Shown: positions 24,197 through 34,899 of the stretch, one piece after another
How the letters are laid out: each line of letters starts with the position of its first letter
Numbering within the stretch: position 1 is the stretch's first letter
The notes under the pieces: generated by a model
What the model was told of the DNA's origin: nothing
The model's input: only the letters and a program-made list of their open reading frames with translations
Databases searched by the model: none
Made by a program: the position numbers and the translations under genes
NCBI GenBank assembly: GCA_039654915.1
Contig: CM077593.1
Coordinates: forward strand, 82,130,501-82,194,500
Origin: Aquilaria yunnanensis
Lineage: Eukaryota > Streptophyta > Magnoliopsida > Malvales > Thymelaeaceae
Length of the DNA: 64,000 nt
Reading direction: 5' to 3'

Positions 24197-24821
24197 AATG
24201 ATCCCTTACTTATGTACTTTGATTACTTTTTAATAAAAAGCCACTCTTTTTTCACTTCATGTTTTCAAAGCATCCTAATCTTTCAAGAACTTAAGATCAC
24301 TTGACAAGGGCCCAATATGAAGGCCTGTACTTGTGCAAAACAATGTACTTGGCCACTAAGCATTATTGTCATTCATAAATATAGTAGACGAAGGCAATAT
24401 ATTTCTCATTAAAGAATTTCAAGAAATTCTTTACAATTAAAAAGAACTCTTTTATAAAGAACCAGAGGAAAAGAAGGATTTTAAAGAGATAAGCAAATAG
24501 AGCAAAGGCTCACATCAAGGGTTCCTAAAATTCATCTAGAAAGAGGGTCCTTATTAATGTCCGTCGCTAACACTTCCTCGTCGAAGGTATGAATCCCAAC
24601 TTTCCCATCCTTTGGCTAAGACTTATAATCCAAACCTAAATCCTTGTAGACTAAGAAAAATGAAGGATTAAGGTTCGAATTTGCCTGATTGACCTGAAAG
24701 TGGTAGGAAAGAAAAGCCTTCCTTGAATTCTAGGAAGGTAGCCTTTCCAAGCCCTCTTTTTTTCTTTCTAGGCAAATGAGCCAAGGTCATTCACTCGAGC
24801 ATTGGCTTTGGTCCGTAGGCG
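24197..24821. other. Spacer between pol and antisense ORF of the Gypsy element
   Basis: About 600 bases of non-coding sequence between the two opposing coding regions of the element, including the 3' end of the antisense ORF's transcript unit if it is transcribed. Confidence 0.5.
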
Positions 24822-27092
24822 CTAGTACTGTAGATGACCCTTACACCCAATGAAGGTAACCCGTTTGATGCGCTCCACAAAGGGCATCATAGAAGCCACC
24901 AAGCAAGAGCTAGCCATGCTTGTGACTGTCTTAAGGCCAAGTGGAGTATACTTGTCCATCAGTGAGGTCTCCTCAACATCACCTATTTTGGTCTCTTTCG
25001 CCTTCAACAAGGTTGCCAGACGACGGGCCTCCTTTCGGGCCTTAGGCCCCTTCTCCAGAGATTGCTTCAGAGCCTTCTGTAGCTCATCTACATTTAACTT
25101 CAACTCCTTGGTGACACCCCCCTTCACCTCCTTGGCCTCCTTCTCTAGCTTATGGTCTTTTGGAAGTGACTCATTGGTGCTTCATTCGCTACTCATCTCC
25201 AGCTTAAGGAAGCTAGCATTCTTGCGCAAAGCCTAAACTTCAAGTTTAGCCTCAAGGGTCTTTTCCTGAACCGCCTATCTTTCCCCCAGACCATAGGCAA
25301 TGATGGCCTCCTGCTGAGCTCATATTTGTTAGTAAAAAACATCTCAAAAACTATAAACATTTCAAACACTAAATTAAGTAAAGGAGTATACCTAAAGAAG
25401 ACCATAACCCATGCTCATTAGCTGGCCCTCTTCCGCCCGAGGAGGATGAGCCAGAAATTGTCGATCCCTAGGGATCCTCAGGCCCTTTAGGAAGTGATGG
25501 CAAGTGTCAGACTAATCCTCAAGGATAGACTCACCAACCCCTAATGCCCACAAGGGGTCAAAGACTTGGGCAAGAATAATCCTTTTTAACACCAAATCCC
25601 TTGTCTACACTTGACTCCACATAGGGATCAAGTTGTGCATCTAGAAGCACTTATCCAGCTTCAATTTAGAAAGCCTTCTTCGAGCATATAAGGCATTCTT
25701 TGGAACAACCCTCAGAACTCGAGCGAGGGGAGGAGGCAAGGTAAAGGCACGTCCTTTGAAGGCCTTAATGCTGCCTTCTACTTCTGAGAAGCCACTAGGT
25801 CGTTAATAGGAAAATCTTTAGATGACCTTGCATACTTCTCTAAAATCAATACATGGAAACACCCATAATCATCAAAAAATGAGCCCAAGTTTATAAAGTC
25901 AACATGCAAAAAATGCTCAAACGACGCCATACCACTGCCTCCATCATGAAAGGCATTGACTTCAAAGAGGCCCATGGGCCTGCCCTCTTGCAGACCAACT
26001 GGCCCTCCAAAGGGGACTCAAGAAGCTCCACCACTCCAAAGGGAAGCTTGGATGGCGGAGCCCCTACTACATGCGCCATGCTAGTAGGGAGTATGTTGGC
26101 CTTACGGGCATTCACCAAGGCATCAATAATGCCTTTGTGCCTTGTTAAAAACTCATTGGCATGGTTGTTCATCTTTGTAAGAAGCATAGCACAATTAGAT
26201 ACCATAACCATACACAAAAAAACAAAGGAAAATATTCCAACTAGACACAACTCCTTGGCGGAGGGCCTTGCTTCCCATAAGCTTCAACCAGCCTTCTTTC
26301 CTGACCCTCATCCCAATTATAATGGGCTTTTATTACCAAATATAACCAGTGGGGCCTGCTAATCCCTGTCCACCTAAGGGTAGTTTCATATATTTCTATA
26401 TAATGAATGAGGAATAACCTCAAAAAATTGTTGTTCCCTACCACCCCCTCTAGCCAGCGAACCGACTCAAGATGCGAGTGATGGCCCTTTAAGTGCTCGT
26501 ATGTGGGCATCGTCCCAACTAAAGAATACTGAAGGGTGTCCGCAAACTCACAGGGGAAACCCCATGATTAATCATTCAATGTGAAAAAGGAACGTTCTTT
26601 CTACCTCAACCACAAATCCTTGTAGGACACAAACATAAAGGATTTATTCCCGCCTTGGTTGATGGAGACAATGTAGAAGAAGCATGCATTTTGCTTCAGG
26701 TCCAACATATAGAACTAGAGGAAGATCCCTAGCAAGGAAGACACCCCCGCCAGCCTACAGCAGATAATGAAGCCATTGATGTGGACAAACGAGTTTGGCA
26801 TCAACTGCAATAGCGAAATTTGGTATTGCTCATAAATGTGCTCTACCAGCAGATGCAGGGGGAAGTGGAGCCCTACTTGGAGCTAATTCGTAAACATGAC
26901 AAACACATCTTTCCTGTTACTTCTCACTTCTAAACCTTCATCCATAAGAGCCTTCACATGGGAAAGGCTAGCGACAATGCGATTAGGCCAAAAATATCTA
27001 GCAAGATTCATCACCAATGTCCCTTCATTGTGTTGGCTCACAACCCCCTCATCACCTTTACGTTCAGAAAAAGGGCACCTTGGAAGAATCAT
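24822..27092 (-). pseudogene. Antisense ORF of the Gypsy element (Transposase_28-like plant transposon protein), broken
   Basis: Function unknown; proteins of this type are annotated as 'putative gypsy-type transposon' or Transposase_28. Frame 0 from 27092 runs, with stops, to 26241. It shows LHFPLHLLVEHIYEQY (about 26870) then LMPNSFVHINGFIICCRL, matching the family pattern of an HPF-type hydrophobic helix followed by L-x-P-N-x-W/F. A second block (26180-25950) reads NEFLTRHKGIIDALVNARKA. The C-terminal block 25127-24822 is a charged coiled-coil-like segment (KARKEARRLATLLKAKETK). Frame changes between blocks partly fit introns; an acceptor-like ttacaaag precedes 26180. It lies wholly opposite to pol, within the same LTR pair. 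Confidence 0.7.
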
Positions 27093-27283
27093 CCCTGTTG
27101 ACGGTAGCCTTGGATAATGATTTCAAAGAAGTCATATGGAAAAACGAGCAGAAATATTTCAAGGTTGCTGCTAACATGATAGGGCGATGGAAATACGGGA
27201 GCTAGAAAAACCCAAAACCCAGGTAAACTTAAGACCCAAAAAATCCTAGAACCCCAAAAAACAAAACCATGAAAAAGGGACAA

Positions 27284-27898
27284 TAACCCATTACCTGAAT
27301 AGGATTAAGGATGAACATAGAAGGAAGAAAAAGAAGTTTGAAAGAAAAGTCCTTTAAGACTTCAACAAAAACAGCAAGCAAGAAACAAGAAATCACAGGC
27401 TGCAAGCGAGAAACAATAAGTCATAGAAGAAGCAGTAGAACAAGCCAAATGGTGAAAAGGTAAGATAGAAACCCATGCGATATATATAGAAAAACTTATG
27501 CCTGTTGGGCTTTTTTTCAAAAACTGTCACTACAAGTAATGGGCCAATCATTGAAAGATGCATGCCTAATAACAGCAGCTGGGATAGTCATGCCCGGTCA
27601 CTTATTTGAACAACATTTAATGAACATTGTCTCACATTCCCTTTAACTGACATGTTCACCGCATGTTATGACTGCATATGAGCAATGGAGAAAAGATTCA
27701 AAATAATGATGTTCACACAACTTCCTCAAGAAGCAAACAGAGGGAGGGCGGATCGTTTGCTCACCTTAAACAATGTTGTCTAAATGCACAAACATAGCAG
27801 CAAAAGAGAAGGGCTTCATACCAACGCTCCAAAAAGAGCACGCCAGTGCACCTGGGAATGCAGGAGCCTCAGCCACATTCCCCCATTAAGGGACCTAT
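27284..27898. other. 3' untranslated part of the Gypsy element with polypurine tract
   Basis: No coding sequence. A short purine-rich ttaagggacctat (27886-27898) abuts the 3' LTR and is the probable polypurine tract. Upstream of the antisense ORF, this stretch would also be its promoter if it has one. Confidence 0.5.
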
Positions 27899-28299
27899 TG
27901 ATAGGCAACGAGCCTAAAAAGGCTTAAAAGAGGCCTAAATCTAGTAGTCTTTGGATTAAGTCATTGCTAAGGGCCCAAAATAGACCACAAGGAAATTTTT
28001 CATGGAAGGAAATTGAATCCCCCAAGTAAGGGATAAGCTACAGGATTCTTATCCAAGAATGAATTACTCGGAATGCATCTTAACTCTATAAACCCTTCTA
28101 ACACCAATCCCAATGTATGATATTCTGGCTCTCCTCTCTTTCTCTACTACTCTTTACTCGTTGGAAATCTAACTTGATCGTTGGAAGGTTTCCCCTTGGA
28201 GCACTTCCCAGGGCTCTGATGGTTTTCTTCATGTGCAGGTTCTTAGTCTATAATTCACCTATCGGCAAGCCCAAGCCTATACGATCCTTCCAGCTATCA
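27899..28299 (+). repeat. 3' LTR of the Gypsy element
   Basis: 401 bp, TGATAG..CTATCA. It aligns with the 5' LTR along its length, and the TATA region reads ctctataaaccc. It is followed by the target duplication gaacg. Confidence 0.96.
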
Positions 28300-28304
28300 G
28301 AACG

Positions 28305-29530
28305 TGTAGGAATTGAGAAAGAGAACAAACATGAACTGATAAAGAACAAACATATACTACTAAAAAAAATAAAAATGAAATGATAAAAACAAACAAACAA
28401 TTGTTAATAAAAAATAAACAATTGCCACAAAAAGGACACCTATTTTGTCTAAAAGAACAATGAGGAACTCATAAAAATAAAGAACTAGTTTATCTAAAAT
28501 AACAAGCAGCTAGTAACAAAGGAATAACTAGTTCCCCGAAGAGAGCAAGTAGAAACTAAAAGAAAAATAAATAGCTAGTAATAAACAAATAATTAACAAT
28601 AAAAGAATAACTAGTTTTTTTTAAAAGAACAATCGGTAACTTAAAAAAAATTGAGACAAAAGAACAAATAGCTACTAATAAAAGAACATGTAGTTACTCT
28701 AAAAGAACAAATAGAAACTGATAAAAAATGAATAAGATCACGATTTTTTAGTATTAACTGCTTGATTTCTTCTTTTTTAGACTTTCTTACATTAAAGTTC
28801 AGACTTTTTTTAGGGACATATTGGAGAAAAGAATGAATTGGAGCAAATAATGAAATAAGCAAAAAATATCATATAAAAAGAATGAACATGAACTGATAAA
28901 CAACAAATAAATACTAATAAAAACACAAACATGAACTAATGAAGAATATATAACTATTAACCAAAAAAACAAACAAATTCTACTGAAAGAACAACCAATT
29001 TCTCTTAAAGAATAATTAGAAGCTAATTAAATAACAAAGAACTACTGGTAAGAGAACATAAAATTGGATTAAAAAATAGTTACTAATAACAAAAACACTT
29101 GTTTATCTAAAATAATAAACAACTACTGATGAAAGAGTAACTAGTTACCCAAAAAGAATTATTAGAAACTGATAACAAATAAATATCTATTAATAATTAA
29201 ACAACTAATAATAAAAGAATAACTCCTTTTTTCTAAAAGAACAATTAGTAATTTAAAAGAAGTTGATCTAAAAGAATAAATAACTTCTCATAAAAGAATA
29301 ACTAGTTGTCTAAAAGAACAAATAAGAATTGATAAAATAACAAATATGATCTCAATTTTTCAGTATTGGCTACTTAATTTCTTCTATTTTTGGACTTTCT
29401 TATGTTAAATTTCAGATTTTTTTTGGAATGTATTGGAGGAAAGAACAAACTAAAGCAAAGAATGAAATTAAAAAAATCAAACTCAAAGTAAGCAATGAAA
29501 TCAGGAAAAAAAATATAAATCAAAGTAAAT
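28305..29530. repeat. AT-rich minisatellite of AAAGAACAA-type words with ~0.6-kb higher-order repeat
   Basis: The tract is built from degenerate phrases such as aaaagaacaa, aactgataaa, ctactaataaaaga and actagttntct. A longer unit is duplicated. The text around 28736-28850 (ttagtatt..tgatttcttct..gactttctta) recurs at 29348-29460, offset 612, and atgaactgataaa recurs at 28331 and 28888. It continues left of the Gypsy element (18300-18600). No coding potential. Confidence 0.75.
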
Positions 29531-29626
29531 TACTTAATTCAAAGTGAACAACTGAAATCACATCAAACCAATAAAATATAGGAATGCATAATTAAATATA
29601 AGCAATAGAAAAAAATCATATAAGAA

Positions 29627-29649
29627 AGAGAGAGAGAGAGAGAGAGAGA
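29627..29649. repeat. (AG)n microsatellite
   Basis: An uninterrupted run of about 11 AG dinucleotides. Confidence 0.95.
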
Positions 29650-30530
29650 TTTTTGTTGCGAGAAGAAAAAAGTGCCAAAAAGAGTGATAGAAAAGTGGAA
29701 AAGGGTGTTGTTGCTTGATGAGAAAATAGAAAAAGCAAAACAGGAAAAGCAAATAGGCAAAGAAAAAAAAAACTTGTAGGATTTTTGTGGGCCAGTAGTG
29801 TGATTGATTAATTTATAAGAATTTAGATCAAATTGAAAATTTCTATATTATAGGATGGTGGCTTATGGCATAATCCAAACTTACATAAGGCTTACCTTTT
29901 TATTTTCTTTTTAGTAAAAAGTGTTAAGCCAAGCTACAATTTCAGTTACACTATTGGTTGACCTGTATAAGGATGTATGTGTGTAGGTTTGCTGATGAAG
30001 CATGCTTCTGTGTTGAAGATGTATTATATAAGATGGCTAATCATGAGATTACCCTTTCTTTGTCAATGTTTTTAAGAGCCGAATTATTCACTCAGCTAGA
30101 AAGGCTTCTGATTTATGATCAAACTAGTTCAATCGGTTATACCATTAGGCCAAATTCACGTTCACATTTTTATTTCATTACAAAGTTTTGATCTTGTTGT
30201 TACTTGTAAAATATTATGGATTATAAAGAAAACTCCAACATACTACAAGGACTCACTTTGTAAATCATAAAACCTAAATTCCTTTAACCCTAAAGAAATG
30301 TGAAAGACTTATTAAACTTGTTTCTCTCTCCTTCATTCTCTCCCTAGCGATGTCCAAGGCTTCAATTCAACTTCAACCTTTCTTATTTTCTCCAATTTCT
30401 CATCTACTTCTTCCGCCTTTTCTACCTTGATTTTTTCTACTTTCCCTTTGCTTGCCAATTTTTGGATTTCTGTTTTCGCAACATTCTTCTCCTTTAACTC
30501 TAAACTAAACTGTCATGCTTCCTTTTCAAG

Positions 30531-31885
30531 TAGAGGTGGCTAATGGGCTGGGTTAACATGGACCTAGCTCGGGTCAAACTCAGCCCGACGCGGTCAAACC
30601 CGGGCTTGGCCCAATACAGAACAGGCTCGGGAGGTGGTGGGGGCGAACATGGGCCTGGAAGAAGAGGAAAGCCCAAAATAGCACAGGTCGGCTCATTAAT
30701 GCATTCAACCCGGATCGGACCGGACTGGCCCATGACCCGGCTGAGCCGGACCCCAGACAGGTCAAACGTTTTCTAGGAGCCGTTGCAGTTTTCAAATTTT
30801 TTTAAAAAAAGGTAAAATGACAACTTGCCCCCCCTAATGACTCCAGACAGGTTTTTTTTGCCCCAGACTTTTTTACCTTTACCTAACAACCACTAACGGC
30901 TAGTTTTTTAGGGCTTTTTGGGCAAAATTAATTTTTCCTTCTCCTATAAATAACTAGCCTCATTCCCATATTTTCTCACACTGATCCTTTCTTCTTTAAT
31001 CTCCTACAATATTCTCTTATTCTCTCTACTATCTCTCTCTAAGTTTCTTAATCTTTCACTAATATTTTTTTAATTTCCTCCTAATCATCTCTTAATCTCT
31101 TCAATTATTTTCTTCCACTAATGGCTTCACGAGGGAAGAACTCCAGCAAGGGCAAAGGTGTTGCCTCCTCCTCCTTCAGCACTGGGGTCAGTTCATTTTT
31201 GCGAGGATGTTTGTTTTGTAAAAATTGAGGCCTGCATTCACAAAAAAAGTTGACTACAATGATCCCAACATCAACATGGCGGTTATGACCTAGGCCTTGA
31301 TGATCAACTCTTCGATGATGATGTTGAGGAAATTCCACCAACCCAAGTTGGCACCGAAGGGTCCCAACCAACGCCACAAAGCGAGGAACCCGAGCAAACT
31401 CAAGTCAAGAGCTGGAATTTGAAGGTTTCCGTTTAGGCACATTTTGAGCAAGTTTGGGAAAGCGATACGAGGTATGCCAAGTGCAAATAGTGCAACAATA
31501 AATTTGCACACAAATTGATTATGTGTTAAGCACAGATGTTTGACAGATCTTAATTTTTACCTTCTTTTTTTTTTCTTGGAACGTTTCATCATTTTCAAGT
31601 ATAAGTCATGTTCCAAATTATATAAATGTCGTTTGGCTTTTTCATTAATAAAATTTATACCGCTGGTGGTGTTTCTTATAAAAAAAATACATAATTCATA
31701 AAATTACTCACAAAAATGATTGAAAACATATTAAAACCAAATTTTAAATAATCTGATAAACTTGGCCCAGCTCGGACCTAACCTGCCTCGGCCCAGACCC
31801 ACCCCGCTTATATGCGGGCTGTGGTTGAGTCCGAATAACCTGACCTAGGCCCGACCGGGCTAGGTCGGCCCACCGGCTACCACTA
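30531..31885 (+). mobile_element. hAT-type transposon, internally deleted (1.36 kb)
   Basis: The termini are TAGAGGTGGC.. and ..GCTACCACTA (imperfect inverted repeats). The flanks ttttcaag and cttccatg are a decayed 8-bp target duplication; unit A has the uninterrupted site cttccaag at about 13757. The ends are rich in gcccgacc/gggctcgg words. A TATAAATA at 30945-30952 and an ORF start at 31131 (MASRGK) correspond to the same parts of the 3.1-kb hAT element at 46156-49279, so they belong to one family. Most of the transposase is deleted. Confidence 0.85.
31131..31530 (+). pseudogene. Truncated hAT transposase N-terminus (BED-finger region)
   Basis: It starts MASRGKNSSKGKG, with a stop after about 32 codons. 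In another frame it continues DLGLDDQLFDDDVEE and then a BED-like patch (VWESDTRYAKCK, a stop, then CNNKFAHK). The acidic phrase closely parallels DLGLDNQLLDNEVEE of the other hAT copy. The second zinc-binding half and the catalytic domain are missing. It could only act, if at all, through its terminal sequences. Confidence 0.75.
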
Positions 31886-32148
31886 CTTCCATGTTTGATG
31901 CCTTTGATCTGTGATCTCCTATTTATGTCAACATAGGATTAATAAAATAATTAAATTCAAATGTTGAGAAATAACCACAACATTCTGTTCTGAGCTCATT
32001 GGACTATGACTTGTTTAGGTCTGTCGAAGTAGTAAACTTTGCCTCGTATGCTCACCAAGGATAGGCAAATAGAAAGTCCTAAGGAAATGGAAATAGCTTG
32101 ATCATGAGTAGTCCTAGATTAAATTTGGGCAAATAGAAAGTCCTAAAG

Positions 32149-32312
32149 AACCAGAGTTCAATCGCAACGAAAGACTATGAGAAGAAATTCCTAGCTGAGA
32201 GACCTTTTCCGTTGTTCGTTCCTCATAAGGAACTAGAGTTCAATCGCAACAAAAGACTATGAGAACAAATTCCCAACTGAGAGACCTTTTCCTTTCCTCG
32301 TTCCTCTACTTT
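32149..32312. repeat. 82-bp tandem duplication
   Basis: The segment beginning gaaccagagttcaatcgcaa (about 32149) recurs as gaactagagttcaatcgcaa about 82 bases later (32230), through the phrase gagagaccttttcc. It is specific to unit B; unit A lacks this stretch. Confidence 0.85.
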
Positions 32313-32824
32313 TGTCTTCATGTACTAGTATTTTACCTATGGTTCAAAATGCCTTATAGGCCATTGCTTCTTTCTGGCTTTTAGCGGTTTGAATAGCGGT
32401 TTTGAATTTAGTCATGTACGAGCCAAAACCCAGGTTGCCAAGAAGCAAATTGTGGTTGGTCCTGTCCAATCCATTTTTTACAACCACTCTCTTTGTTGAA
32501 TTTGTTTGTGCTCAAGACTGATGATGCAACAGTTGGCATTTTTGGAAAAGGGTAAAAAAGGGATTAAAAATAAAAAAATTTCTGATTGAAAGGATTGGGG
32601 TTAATAGACTTAAATTGTCATGCAAGCAATGCTGCTCATAAGGTCTATTGACTTTAAAAAAAAACAGACTAACAAAATTAATGTTTTTGTCTATAAAAAA
32701 TGTTTTTAAAGAATTACGACTATTGTGGTAAGTTACAAGTTTTGGACTAACTTGGTGAATGATAAGAAGTTTTAGAATTGAAAGTGTCTTTTCCCTTAAT
32801 GCAAAAAATTTTAAAAGGTGTATG

Positions 32825-33544
32825 TAAGGGTGTAAATCAATTAAGCCTTTATCAAATAGCTTGACCTTGAGCTCAATTTGAGGCTTTTCAAGCTAAATGT
32901 TATAGAGCTCGAGCCACAAAATAGGCATGATATTGATATCTTAATGAGCTAAGCTCGAGCCTACTGGTTGGTTGCCATACATTTTGGAATATTCATAAAG
33001 TTTGATATATTTGCAAATAATAATTTTCTAACATCTTGCTAAACTGAGAGAAACTAGAAAAGGAAATCATTTCCACGAGTGGAGATATCATGGAGCGGGG
33101 TTATGACAGACTGAACACGTGGATAACACCATAACGATTCAAGCACAAGCTTACCAAGCCTAATGAGACCAATGAAACATAGGGTTAATTATTCTGAGTC
33201 CCTCCTAAAGTAAGATCATGAGTACACATACGCCTTCAAGTTTCAAACTTTCAGCTAGCGCCTCCTTGCAAAATGAGCATTAAATAAGGAAATAATTATA
33301 ATTTACATCCAAAGTTTGGTCGTACTTACATATAACCACTAAGGTTTGAAAAGTTACATTTACCCCTTGATGTTGTCAAGCTTATCAGAATTCCAAGCTG
33401 AGCTTGAGGTTTCCCTCGAGCCAAGCTTGAACTCGAATTGTGGTCTCATTTTCTATTGAGCTCGAGCTCAGTAGTATCATTTACATATCAAACCAAGATC
33501 GAGTGCAGTAGGCTCGGGCTCAACTCGACCAATTTACAGTCCTA
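32825..33544. mobile_element. Small non-autonomous hAT-like element (720 bp)
   Basis: The left end is TAAGGGTGTAAAT and the right end is the complement of TAGGACTGTAAAT. The flanks are ggtgtatg (32817-32824) and ggtgcatg (33545-33552), an 8-bp target duplication with one change. The interior carries aagctcgag-type words, is non-coding, and contains the block shared with 10965-11130. It sits at the junction of units B and C of the segmental duplication. Confidence 0.8.
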
Positions 33545-33552
33545 GGTGCATG

Positions 33553-33680
33553 CCTGTCTCAAACCCACCTTTACCGATGAATACTTCTGCTATTTTTTAC
33601 TAACTATATTTGGTTAATTGTGATATTGGAAGATGTTTATATTATTTACGAGCTTTCTGATAAGATAATTTAGATTATTT
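33553..33680. repeat. Tandem segmental duplication, truncated unit C
   Basis: After the hAT-like element the text resumes as block Q (cctgtc..aaccacc..gaatacttctg, then ctatatttggttaattgtg), matching 11453-11530 and 17559-17610. Similarity fades by about 33680. Blocks R and S are absent, so the third unit is incomplete. Confidence 0.7.
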
Positions 33681-33689
33681 TTAAAACTT

Positions 33690-34693
33690 TTTTTTCCTTC
33701 TTAAACAAAACCGAGACAAGAAATTGTGAGTAATATCATTTTTTTTACCCTCTCTATCCTATAATATATGAAACATTTCTTTTGATATAAAGATTAAGGT
33801 GTATAATTTATATTATTTTTTTCATTTTTAATTCTAAAACTAAAATTTTTAAAAAATATATTCCTTTGCAGATTTTAAGTGGTTAGAAATTAAATGGTGA
33901 TTGAAACAAAAAATATTCCTTTCAGCGTTTTATATGGTGTGAGTTTAAGATAGGGTAGTATGGTAAATTGGATGTTTAAAGCTTTCTAAGAAAAGAAACA
34001 ACTTAGCCTTTTTGTAATATTCTAAAAGGAATATGGTTCATCCTTTATACATGACATACTTGTGTTTCCAATAAATGGTAGATGTACCTTATTTACGACC
34101 GACCCCCATCATTTGCATGCAAAGATAAAGCATAAGACAGAGGACTATAGGAGTCAATATGCCTTGGGTTTTTGGTAAGGGAGGGATGTACCTCTATTTG
34201 CAGCCGACTCCAATCACCTGCGTGCAAAATATAAAATAATGTTATGAAAACCCAAGGGTGAGACCCTGGGAGGCCTTTTTAACGCCCAAGTTAGTAAAAT
34301 AGCAACATTTAACCTCACCTAAAAAAGATATATACTTCCTTGTATATATAGTTGAATGACGGGCTTAATGTATGTATGCCCTATGTCTTCAGCCTACATA
34401 GGCTTTTGTATAACAAGGGTTTAAATAAAGGTAGTAAGGTAAATTAGATGTTACAAATTTTTAAATTTTTGAGATAACCTAAAAAAGAACATGGCTTATC
34501 CTTGATATGTGATATACCTTAAGGTTATAGTGAGATGTAGACATACCCCTATTTGCCACTTGCTTCAATCACCTACATACAAAGATAGGAAATATGGCTA
34601 GGAAGACCTTAGGAGGCCTCTCTGATGCCCAGAAAGTAAGATTGCAACATACAACCTCTCCCCTATGAGATAAATATTTTTTTCTCTCTCTCG

Positions 34694-34745
<52 letters not shown>
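33690..34745. repeat. Two diverged direct repeats of unknown origin
   Basis: The segments 33950-34345 and 34424-34745 share the order ggtaaattngatgtt .. atggntcatcct .. gatgta .. tcaatcacct .. gggaggcct/aggaggcct .. gcaacat. Copy 1 also contains an internal 106-bp-offset duplication (gatgtacctt at 34081, gatgtacctc at 34187). No coding sequence. It may be a tandem remnant of a retrotransposon LTR. Confidence 0.55.
34697..34744. repeat. (TA)n microsatellite
   Basis: About 24 uninterrupted TA repeats, following a short pyrimidine-rich (TC)n run. Confidence 0.97.
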
Positions 34746-34748
<3 letters not shown>

Positions 34749-34899
34749 GTATAATGGGCATGTGCACTACTTTTGAAGCATACATAAGCTTTACTGGGCC
34801 TTTATTATTAATTTAGCCATGGGCCCAATCAACACTTAGCCTAATCTAGAAGAATTATGGACTTTTTTCAACACTTAGTCAAATTTGGGCAACAAAAGT

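Larger units (their letters stand above)
18601..28299 (+). mobile_element. Full-length Ty3/Gypsy LTR retrotransposon with antisense ORF, decayed
   Basis: The 9,699-bp element is bounded by LTRs at 18601-19010 and 27899-28299. Each starts TGATAG and ends CTATCA. The 5-bp target duplication gaacg (18596-18600; 28300-28304) is perfect. A primer-binding-type sequence follows the 5' LTR directly. Gag, protease/RT, RNase H and integrase lie in that order on the plus strand up to about 24196. The 3.7 kb between pol and the 3' LTR carries a degenerate ORF on the minus strand. Integrase after RNase H identifies Ty3/Gypsy; the extra antisense ORF is a known trait of some Tat-lineage elements. The two LTRs are visibly diverged and all coding regions contain stops, so it cannot move by itself. 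Confidence 0.97.
17559..32824. repeat. Tandem segmental duplication, unit B
   Basis: Second copy of the Q-R-S unit. Q is at 17559-17815, starting directly at the end of unit A's S block. R is at 30190-30520 and S at 31886-32816. Between Q and R lie about 12 kb of extra DNA, including the AAGAACA minisatellite and the Gypsy element. A hAT-like element separates R from S. Between 29897 and 29940 the text (tttagtaaaaagtgtta) again matches unit A at about 11742. Confidence 0.85.

Noticed and set aside
24850..25236. 128-codon plus-strand frame after the Gypsy pol gene
   Set aside because: It is the complement of the coiled-coil block of the antisense ORF; its Ser/Phe-rich translation is a typical shadow.
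29558..29760. Two hydrophobic minus-strand frames
   Set aside because: They translate the AG microsatellite and A-rich DNA; the apparent membrane character comes from base composition.
30500..30795. Three overlapping GC-rich frames on both strands
   Set aside because: They are translations of the repetitive subterminal region of the hAT-like element.
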